Below the pieces are notes generated by a model, which worked only from the letters and a program-made list of their open reading frames with translations, was not told the origin of the DNA and did no database searches. Source: Lysinibacillus fusiformis (GTDB taxonomy: Bacteria > Bacillota > Bacilli > Bacillales_A > Planococcaceae). From it: a stretch of DNA of 64,000 nt. Shown here piece by piece: positions 58,011-64,000 of the stretch. Made by a program: the position numbers and the translations under genes. The stretch lies in NCBI RefSeq assembly GCF_003049525.1, contig NZ_PYWL01000001.1:124001-188000 (forward strand). Reading direction: 5' to 3'. Numbering within the stretch: position 1 is the first letter of the stretch; every line of letters starts with the position of its first letter.

Positions 58011-58853
58011 ATGAATGCTATTGAAATTCATGACTTACATAAAGGATTTGAAGGTTTTTCACTAAAAGATGTAAGTTTTTCAGTACCTCAAGGAACAGTA
58101 ATGGGCTTTGTTGGAGAAAATGGAGCTGGAAAATCGACAACGATTAAATGCATGCTTAATTTAGTAAAAAAAGAATACGGCGATATATTACTTTTTAATA
58201 AAGATCATGTCGAACATGAGCAATCGATAAAAAAGGACATTGGCGTGGTTTTTGACGAATTACACGTATCCGAAACGCTGACTGCTACTCAGCTCGACAA
58301 AATTATGAAAAAGGTATTTAAAACATGGGATACAGACTATTACTTCGAACGATTAGCTCAATTTAACGTACCAAAGAAGAAAAAAATCAAGGAACTATCG
58401 CGAGGCATGAGGATGAAGCTATCAATTGCATTAGCATTGTCCCATCATCCGAAGCTCTTAATTTTAGATGAACCAACAAGTGGTTTGGACCCCATTATTC
58501 GCGATGAAATTTTAGATTTATTTTTAGCATTTATGCAGGATGAAACACACAGTATTCTTTTTTCTTCCCATATTACAAGTGATTTAGAAAAAATAGCCGA
58601 CCATATCACCCTTATTCATAATGGAGAAATTTTATTGAGTGAAAGTAAAGATGCCCTTTTATATGAGTATGGCATTTTCAAAGGAAGTCTTGAGGAGGTA
58701 AACGAATTACCTGAGCATGCGATTATAAGAAAGCGCAATGGCGTATTTGGAATCGAGGCATTAGTACTTAAAAAGGAAGTAAATGAGATTTTTAAACTTG
58801 AAAGACCCTCTATCGAAGATATTATGCTATTTTTCGTGAAAGGGTGTGTTTGA
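58011..58853 (+). CDS. ABC exporter-type ATPase
   Basis: ABC-2 system ATPase: Walker A GFVGENGAGKSTTIK, a degenerate signature ELSRGMRMKLSIALAL, Walker B LLILDEPTSGLDP and SSHITSDLEK. 280 aa with a C-terminal extension. YtrA-linked cassettes of this kind respond to cell-wall stress or antimicrobial peptides in several Bacillota. Substrate unknown. Confidence 0.9.
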   Translation: MNAIEIHDLHKGFEGFSLKDVSFSVPQGTVMGFVGENGAGKSTTIKCMLNLVKKEYGDILLFNKDHVEHEQSIKKDIGVVFDELHVSETLTATQLDKIMKKVFKTWDTDYYFERLAQFNVPKKKKIKELSRGMRMKLSIALALSHHPKLLILDEPTSGLDPIIRDEILDLFLAFMQDETHSILFSSHITSDLEKIADHITLIHNGEILLSESKDALLYEYGIFKGSLEEVNELPEHAIIRKRNGVFGIEALVLKKEVNEIFKLERPSIEDIMLFFVKGCV

Positions 58854-58855
58854 TT

Positions 58856-59482
58856 ATGATTGGTTTACTAGTAAAAGATTTTATGACCATTCAGCGTCAA
58901 ATGAAGTCACAATTATTTGTCATACTTTTTCTCCTTATTATGGCTATTCTTATGCGAGAAACTTCTATGCTTTTAGCTGTTATTGTTTTTATTGTTACCA
59001 TTCAAGCCATTACTGCCCTTGCGTATGATGAACAATGCAACTGGGATAAGTACGCTAATACCTTTCCAATTACGAAAGCTGATATTGTGCTTAGTAAATA
59101 CTTACTAAGCGTGTTATTAATGCTAATCGGTCTTGTCATTGCTCTACCAATCATTTTTCTTATTCATCAATTGAGCAGTAATGAGATGACTGCTCAATTT
59201 TTCCTCACGTTTATGATGATTGTAACATCGGCCCTTTGTCTTTTAGCCGTTTTTTTACCTATTTATATTAAATATGGCTCTCTAAAAGGAAGAATGGTTC
59301 TGATTGCACTTTGTCTTATCCCTGGCTTTTTAATGGGGATGTTTAAAGGGGATATACCCACAATGATTATGACATTTTTAGATTTAAAGCAATTAATCTA
59401 TTTTACACCTTTCGCTGGACTTCTGTTACTGTGGCTATCCTCACTCATTTCTACAGAAATCTATAAACGAAAAGAATTCTAG
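58856..59482 (+). CDS. ABC-2 permease (first)
   Basis: 208-aa membrane protein with about six helices. MIGLLVKDFMTIQRQMKSQL at the N-terminus and AYDEQCNWDKYANTFPITKADIVLSKYLL are typical of the ABC2_membrane_5 family. The start is ATG 58856 behind AAAGGGTG; an earlier GTG at 58844 lies inside the ATPase gene. Confidence 0.87.
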   Translation: MIGLLVKDFMTIQRQMKSQLFVILFLLIMAILMRETSMLLAVIVFIVTIQAITALAYDEQCNWDKYANTFPITKADIVLSKYLLSVLLMLIGLVIALPIIFLIHQLSSNEMTAQFFLTFMMIVTSALCLLAVFLPIYIKYGSLKGRMVLIALCLIPGFLMGMFKGDIPTMIMTFLDLKQLIYFTPFAGLLLLWLSSLISTEIYKRKEF

Positions 59483-59492
59483 GGGTGATTCC

Positions 59493-60107
59493 ATGCGTGC
59501 CTTATTAGTACAAAGATTTATCGTACAAAGATGGACTATCCTTTTTGCAATCACTATCTGTTTCGTTCTTTATTTCATACGCTTGCCTTATTTAGATAGC
59601 CCATCCATTTGTCTATTTGTTGTAGTTGTTTCCGCTAACCTCGTTGAAAATTTATATAAAGGGGATCGTCAAGTAAAATGGGAAGTTTATGTTAATAGCT
59701 TGCCTCTTTCAAAGAAAGTCCAATTACAGTCGGATTTCCTTTTTTGCTATGCCTTTGTTGCAAGTCTCTTTATCTTAATTGCACCATTGTACTTTTCACA
59801 GACTGAAGCGTCTACAAATTTTATTGGGCATTTTGCCATGTATTTTGGTTTTATCAGTAGCTCTTTTTTTCTTCTTTCTAGTCAATTTTATATTCAACAG
59901 CTCGAGGAAACGGAGAAAATGCGATCTTTACGGATGCTTACAGCTACAGTGCTAATTATAGCTCTTAATTCAGTTGTTCATTTTTATTTATCACTAGTAG
60001 CAGGGAATCTTTTCATCTTGTTAATCCCTACGCTTATAAGTATCTTTAGTAGCTGGTTAGTTTTTCAAAAATGTCTTCATTTATTGATGACACGAGAAAT
60101 ATTTTAA
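59493..60107 (+). CDS. ABC-2 permease (second)
   Basis: 204-aa membrane protein with about six helices, a diverged relative of the first permease: GDRQVKWEVYVNSLPLSKKVQLQSDFLF. Start ATG 59493 behind AGGGGTGA. Likely forms a heterodimer with the first permease. Confidence 0.82.
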   Translation: MRALLVQRFIVQRWTILFAITICFVLYFIRLPYLDSPSICLFVVVVSANLVENLYKGDRQVKWEVYVNSLPLSKKVQLQSDFLFCYAFVASLFILIAPLYFSQTEASTNFIGHFAMYFGFISSSFFLLSSQFYIQQLEETEKMRSLRMLTATVLIIALNSVVHFYLSLVAGNLFILLIPTLISIFSSWLVFQKCLHLLMTREIF

Positions 60108-60112
60108 CAGTC

Positions 60113-60148
60113 AAAAAAATAGGCTGCCCTTAAGGCAACCTATTTTTT
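60113..60148. terminator. Bidirectional terminator between ABC cassette and hugZ
   Basis: AAAAAATAGG-TGCC / GGCA-CCTATTTTTT, a 15-bp stem with one mismatch and a 5-nt loop, A-run on one side and T-run on the other, between convergent genes. It overlaps the hugZ stop codon region. Confidence 0.9.
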
Positions 60149-60634
60149 ATCTACAACTACATGAATTAATGTATCATTGGCAATATCAATCGTAAAGGCT
60201 TTCCCAAATCCAACAACATAACGCCCCTCTATTGGCGTTAGTTCGAATAAATAAAAATCAAGTGAGCGCAACAACTCCATCATTTTTGCATTAAACAGTT
60301 GATCGAATGTCGCAAATATATCCTCATGACCTTCATTACCTAATTTTTTCGGCATACATTGCCAACGTGCTCGCTCTGGAGCAAATGGATTGGCTGTTAC
60401 AGCCTCATCTGCTACACATATTAAATCAACCACTTCGGATTGATCCATGAGTTGGTAATGCTCTGCTACTTGGCTAATATAAACATAAAACTTTCCGTTG
60501 AGTCGCACAAAAGGCGTAGTACTACTAAAAGGCTTACCTTCCCCATTCACGAAGCTTAACACACAGTTTTTTTTACTTTGTATAAAGTTTTCATAATCTT
60601 GTTTTACTTGTTCAATATCAATTGCTTTTGGCAT
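60140..60634 (-). CDS. HugZ-like heme-utilisation protein (PNPOx-fold)
   Basis: 164-aa split-barrel protein: KKNCVLSFVNGEGKPFSSTTPFVRLNGKFYVYIS, ARWQCMPKKLG, GRYVVGFGKAFTID near the C-terminus as in HugZ/HutZ proteins, which bind and help degrade heme. No catalytic proof from sequence. Last gene of the heme import operon, 11 nt after the ATPase gene, which supports the role. Confidence 0.8.
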   Translation of the reverse strand: MPKAIDIEQVKQDYENFIQSKKNCVLSFVNGEGKPFSSTTPFVRLNGKFYVYISQVAEHYQLMDQSEVVDLICVADEAVTANPFAPERARWQCMPKKLGNEGHEDIFATFDQLFNAKMMELLRSLDFYLFELTPIEGRYVVGFGKAFTIDIANDTLIHVVVDKK

Positions 60635-60645
60635 ATTATTTCCCC

Positions 60646-61428
60646 CTATACTCTTACCGTATTTTTTAATTGAATTCTCGGAGCATTATCCCAAGATACA
60701 TATTGAATTTCAGCTTCCATACGATATATTTGTTGGATCATTTGTTCAGTCATAACTTCATCCGGTGTCCCTATTTGTGCTCGGTTACCATCCTTTACAA
60801 CGACGATTTTATCGCTGTAACTAGAGGCTTGGTTCAAATCATGAAGCACCATCACAACTGTCATACCCATATCACGATTAAGCTCCCGTACTAATTCTAG
60901 CACTTCATGCTGATGAGCAATATCTAAAAAGGTCGTGGGCTCATCCAATAATAAGACTTGTGGCCGTTGTGCCAAAGCCATCGCAATCCATGCTCGCTGT
61001 GCCTCACCACCAGACAAAGCGGCTATTGGTTTTTCTTTATATTGGGAGAGATAGGTTTTTTCCAATGCCCAATCAATAATTGCCTCATCCTCTGCATTCA
61101 GGCGTTCAAACCACTTTTTATGCGGATATCGACCATAGGCCACTAAACTTTTGACAGAAATATCGCTCGGTGCTTGGTTTTGCTGACTCAGCATACACAT
61201 TTTGCGTGCAATTTCCTTTGAGGATAGTCGACGCATATTTTCTCCTTCAAACAGGATATTCCCATCACTGTACGGCTGCATCCGTGCAATCGCCTTTAAT
61301 ATCGTTGATTTACCAGAGCCATTCGGTCCAATAATCGATAGAATCTCGCCTTGTTCCACTTCAAATGAAAAATTATGGACAACTTCCTTTTGTTCATAGC
61401 TGATGGATAGCTGTTCAATTTTTAACAT
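60646..61428 (-). CDS. Heme/iron ABC importer ATPase
   Basis: FecE/HmuV-type ATPase of 260 aa: Walker A GPNGSGKSTILKAI, signature ALSGGEAQRAWIAMAL, Walker B LLLDEPTTFLD, switch His VLHDLNQ. It overlaps the permease stop (TAATG). Confidence 0.92.
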   Translation of the reverse strand: MLKIEQLSISYEQKEVVHNFSFEVEQGEILSIIGPNGSGKSTILKAIARMQPYSDGNILFEGENMRRLSSKEIARKMCMLSQQNQAPSDISVKSLVAYGRYPHKKWFERLNAEDEAIIDWALEKTYLSQYKEKPIAALSGGEAQRAWIAMALAQRPQVLLLDEPTTFLDIAHQHEVLELVRELNRDMGMTVVMVLHDLNQASSYSDKIVVVKDGNRAQIGTPDEVMTEQMIQQIYRMEAEIQYVSWDNAPRIQLKNTVRV

Positions 61429-62420
61429 TAAAACGCCCTCTTTCTCATTAAGTATAAGAAGTAAGGTCCACCGATTACCGCCATTAAAATACCCGCCGGA
61501 ATATCAAGTGGTGCAAATAATGTACGTCCGCCCGTATCGGCAACCAATAAAACAATCGCCCCCAAGGCCATACTCATAGGCAACATGTATTTATAATCAG
61601 AACCAACTAATAATCTCGCCATATGAGGTACAATTAATCCAACAAAGCTGATCATTCCCACTGCAGCAACAGATATCGCTGCTAAAAAGACAGCTAATAT
61701 TGATAGCATAATACGAATACGTGTTACACTTTCCCCTAAATTAGTAGCGACCTGATCGCCCAAACGGATAATGTTAGCTTTGCGAATCGCAAATATGGAT
61801 AGTATCCAGCCTATAATGGCGTACAAATAAATCATATGCAGCGATGCATTTCCTTTTGCAGCGAGACTACCATTCATCCATTGTACTGCCGATGGTAGAC
61901 GATCACTATATAAAATCGACAAAAATCCAATGACGCCCCCACATAAAGCATTTACTGCAACCCCTGATAAAATAATGGTGATTGGGGTAATGCCTGTCCG
62001 TCTCCAGGCGAGTGCATAGACAATTGCTGCGGCAATTAAACCACCAACAAAGGCGGCGATAGGAATTAAATGAGTTAATTCTGGATTTGCTAAAAGGATT
62101 ATCAATACAAATGCTGCAGCACCACTTGTTACCCCTGTTAAACCCGGATCTGCTAATGGATTTCCCATGACTGCCTGTAGTAAAGCCCCTGATATAGCTA
62201 TACTTGCGCCAATAATTAAAGCTAGTAACACGCGGGGAAGGCGGATATCCCATATAATCGTTGTATACACACCCTCTTGACCACGACCATTGATAAGGGT
62301 CGATAAAATATCAGGTATAGAAATATGGACACTACCTAATCCTATTGCTATTACTGCGGCTAATATGGTTACCACAAATGTCGTGATAATAATCATGCGA
62401 CTTCTTGCTGTAAGAATCAT
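61428..62420 (-). CDS. Heme/iron ABC importer permease (FecCD family)
   Basis: 330-aa permease with about 9-10 helices; RLPRVLLALIIGASIAISGALLQAVMGNPLADP and GMISFVGLIVPHMARLLVG are FecCD signatures. A single permease gene means it forms a homodimer. 17 nt after the binding-protein gene. Confidence 0.93.
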   Translation of the reverse strand: MILTARSRMIIITTFVVTILAAVIAIGLGSVHISIPDILSTLINGRGQEGVYTTIIWDIRLPRVLLALIIGASIAISGALLQAVMGNPLADPGLTGVTSGAAAFVLIILLANPELTHLIPIAAFVGGLIAAAIVYALAWRRTGITPITIILSGVAVNALCGGVIGFLSILYSDRLPSAVQWMNGSLAAKGNASLHMIYLYAIIGWILSIFAIRKANIIRLGDQVATNLGESVTRIRIMLSILAVFLAAISVAAVGMISFVGLIVPHMARLLVGSDYKYMLPMSMALGAIVLLVADTGGRTLFAPLDIPAGILMAVIGGPYFLYLMRKRAF

Positions 62421-62437
62421 ACCTCTACCTCACGAAC

Positions 62438-63436
62438 TTATTTATAGAAATAATCTGCAATTGTTGTTAGTGCTGTCTCAGCATTTGTAATAGATGTGAC
62501 ACCGAAAATACTGTAATCAAGCATATAGATTTTGTCATTTTTGTATGCTGATAATTGTTGCCAAGCACTATTTTTTTCAATTTCTTGTTTAAATTTATCT
62601 TCATTCGCTCCATGATCGCCAGACGCTAAGACAAACACAATATCTGGATCTGCTACAACAATATCTTCTAAATTCATTGGTGAATAAGTAGATTCTGCTT
62701 TTAATACTGATTTCGCAATATTATCTGCTCCCAATCTTTCGACTAAGCTTCCTAAATAGGATTTGTCGTTCATTACCATAAAGGAATCAGATGTTCCGAT
62801 AACCAGCATAACAGATGGTAGTTCTTTTCCTTGTGCTTGCTCTTCCAGCTCTTTTTCTTTTGCTATAAGATTTTGCAAGATTTCATTTACTTTGTCTTCC
62901 TTATCAAAGTATGTACCTAGCACCTTAAAACTTAATTTTAAGTCATCATACGAATCTGTTGGTAAATAAGCTGTTGGAAGATTCATTCCCTGTAGTGCTT
63001 GATCTAATGAGCTTTGTAGAGAAGAAGCGCCAAGAATCAAATCTGTTTGTAAACTCGAAATAACTTCTAAATCTGGTGACATAGGTGAACCAATTTTTGT
63101 AATCGAATCAAAGTCTGATGGTATCGGATTTGTCGATGTTGGTACTCCCACTGGTGTGATCTCCAAAAGATGTAGCATTTCTGTTAAAGGAACTGATGTC
63201 GTCACAATTTTTTCTGGAACGGTTGTAGGAAAGCTTGCTAATGCCTTCTGAAAGGCTTCTTCATCAACACCATCTTGAAATTCCTCTTTTTTGACTGTCG
63301 AAGTATCAGCAGCTTCATCTTGCTTTGCTACTTCTTCCTTTTGAATTTCTTTGTCTGCAACTTTCTCTTCTTGGTCTGCACAGCCAACCAGTGCTAATGA
63401 TAATGCGAATGTACTAACATATAGCCATTTTTTCAT
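62438..63436 (-). CDS. IsdE-like heme-binding lipoprotein
   Basis: Solute-binding lipoprotein: signal peptide MKKWLYVSTFALSLA, lipobox LVGC, then an acidic linker. The mature part closely follows IsdE: EMLHLLEITPVGVPTSTNP, IGSPMSPDLEVI, DKSYLGSLVERLGA, ASGDHGANEDKF. The Met in GSPM and the His in GDHG match the known heme ligands of IsdE, so heme rather than siderophore is likely. The start is ATG 63436; 332 aa. A perfect Fur-type dyad lies 24 nt upstream. Confidence 0.85.
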   Translation of the reverse strand: MKKWLYVSTFALSLALVGCADQEEKVADKEIQKEEVAKQDEAADTSTVKKEEFQDGVDEEAFQKALASFPTTVPEKIVTTSVPLTEMLHLLEITPVGVPTSTNPIPSDFDSITKIGSPMSPDLEVISSLQTDLILGASSLQSSLDQALQGMNLPTAYLPTDSYDDLKLSFKVLGTYFDKEDKVNEILQNLIAKEKELEEQAQGKELPSVMLVIGTSDSFMVMNDKSYLGSLVERLGADNIAKSVLKAESTYSPMNLEDIVVADPDIVFVLASGDHGANEDKFKQEIEKNSAWQQLSAYKNDKIYMLDYSIFGVTSITNAETALTTIADYFYK

Positions 63437-63459
63437 ATCTACTATTTCCTCCGTGTAAA

Positions 63460-63474
63460 TGAAAATGATTTTCA
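63460..63474. promoter_or_regulatory. Fur box
   Basis: TGAAAATGATTTTCA, a perfect 7-1-7 dyad like the Fur consensus, 24 nt upstream of the heme binding-protein start and just downstream of a TATAAT hexamer. Iron-replete repression of the heme operon is expected. Confidence 0.8.
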
Positions 63475-63496
63475 ATATCAATTATACTATCAAAGT

Positions 63497-63527
63497 TAAT
63501 TGATAATTACAATGCCTAATTGATAAT
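63497..63527. repeat. Direct repeat TAATTGATAAT upstream of the heme operon
   Basis: Two exact 11-nt copies at 63497-63507 and 63517-63527, 20 bp apart (two helix turns). On the coding strand they read ATTATCAATTA. ATTATCA is a Fur half-site, so they may be extra Fur contacts or another regulator's site. Confidence 0.5.
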
Positions 63528-63534
63528 ATAAATA

Positions 63535-63574
63535 AAAAGGAGGTGTCTCAATAATCATTTGAGACACCTCCTTT
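63535..63574 (-). terminator. Terminator of the M16 peptidase gene
   Basis: A 15-bp or longer perfect stem (AAGGAGGTGTCTCAA and its complement) with a 7-nt loop, 21 nt past the stop; T-run on the minus strand. Confidence 0.93.
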
Positions 63575-63595
63575 AAGACTATACGATGAGGTATT

Positions 63596-64000
63596 TTATT
63601 CGCTTGGTCCAATAATTGAAATGGCCGGCTCTGCTTTCAAAATTTTAGCAATCAATCGATCCACTGAGTCCATGGATACAGCCTCTATAGACGCCAGTAC
63701 CTCGTCTACTGTACGATGTTTACGATGAACAAGCTCACTCGTACCATTTCGATTCATACGTGCGCCAGTTCCCTCCAACCCTAGAACAAAGCTACCTTTC
63801 AGCTGCTCTTTTGCATTATCAAGCTCTTCTTCTGTGACACCACCTGCGACAATATCGAGTAAAGTAGCATCAATAGTATGTTGTAGCTGTGATAATTGCT
63901 GACGGCTAGTACTGCCATAAATGGTGAATGCCCCAACATCTGCATAACAGGATTGGTAAGAGAAAATAGAATAAGCTAGACCTCTTTCTTCACGCACCTC
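63596..64000 (-). CDS. mlpA: M16-family zinc peptidase, C-terminal part (MlpA/YmxG-like)
   Basis: C-terminal about 134 codons; the N-terminus with the zinc site is beyond the right edge. REERGLAYSIFSYQSCYADVG is the conserved R-x-x-x-GLAYS region of M16 peptidases, followed by KEQLKGSFVLGLEGTGARMNRNG. The position next to ymxH matches B. subtilis mlpA (ymxG), though the heme operon and the ABC cassette lie between here. Confidence 0.88.
   Translation of the reverse strand, partial: EVREERGLAYSIFSYQSCYADVGAFTIYGSTSRQQLSQLQHTIDATLLDIVAGGVTEEELDNAKEQLKGSFVLGLEGTGARMNRNGTSELVHRKHRTVDEVLASIEAVSMDSVDRLIAKILKAEPAISIIGPSE

Overview
The window is chromosomal DNA of an AT-rich, endospore-forming Bacillota. 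Gene content and order best fit the Lysinibacillus/Bacillaceae-Planococcaceae group. The spore genes cotE, spoVS, a SpoIIIE/FtsK translocase, dpaA/dpaB and a YlmC/YmxH protein mark a spore former. The backbone mlpA - ymxH - dpaAB - asd - dapA - rnjB - spoIIIE - nup operon - ymfF/H/I - DUF3243 - ymfK - rodZ - pgsA - cinA - recA - rny - ymdB - spoVS - korAB - miaB - ymcA - cotE - mutS - mutL is the one known from Bacillus. A D-aspartate-ligase-like ATP-grasp gene also points to Lysinibacillus, whose peptidoglycan carries Lys-D-Asp cross-bridges. The genus call is inference; no rRNA or tRNA gene is present. Almost all genes are on the minus strand, so the window reads right to left. Only a four-gene GntR/ABC cassette (57.6-60.1 kb) is on the plus strand.

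Left part (1-10.6 kb): glpD (cut by the edge), glpK, mutL and mutS read in one direction. They are followed by spore-coat morphogen cotE, ymcA/ricA and miaB. Here cotE appears to start at CTG and ends in an 18-serine tract. 10.6-18.6 kb is lineage-specific: the D-Asp-ligase-like gene and a seven-gene operon. That operon has a lipoprotein binding protein, two permeases, an ATPase, an alkaline-phosphatase-fold hydrolase, a PHP-domain hydrolase and a DeoR regulator. It looks like an importer plus cytoplasmic phosphoesterases for an unidentified organophosphorus compound. 18.6-23.4 kb holds an orphan 125-aa gene, korAB, spoVS and ymdB.

23.4-31.7 kb is an exopolysaccharide locus: PHP tyrosine phosphatase, Wzy-like polymerase, Wzz-like activator, BY-kinase, two GT4 enzymes, a flippase and a GT2 enzyme. 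It sits between rny and ymdB, which are neighbours in B. subtilis; ymdB here has its own sigma-A promoter. One GT4 gene lacks a normal start codon for its conserved N-terminus. 31.8-43 kb holds rny with a long leader, recA with a LexA box, cinA, pgsA, rodZ, ymfK, DUF3243 and the EF-P modification-associated set ymfI/ymfH/ymfF. 42.7-48.6 kb is a nucleoside ABC importer with a GntR regulator, followed by spoIIIE/ftsK and rnjB to 53 kb.

53.0-53.8 kb is a mobile-element graveyard with two fragments of IS1182-family transposases and a degenerate intergenic repeat. One fragment carries the strong hairpin that probably terminates dapA. 53.8-57.5 kb is the dapA-asd-dpaB-dpaA-ymxH operon with no dapG and a candidate sigma-K promoter, giving dipicolinate synthesis and export of its precursor pathway. 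After the plus-strand GntR/ABC cassette comes a Fur-regulated, IsdE-like heme importer with a HugZ-like heme-utilisation protein (60.1-63.5 kb). The right edge cuts an M16 peptidase (mlpA/ymxG).

The most plausible undescribed system is the organophosphorus importer/phosphoesterase operon at 12.0-18.4 kb. No CRISPR array, prophage, restriction or toxin-antitoxin system was seen.
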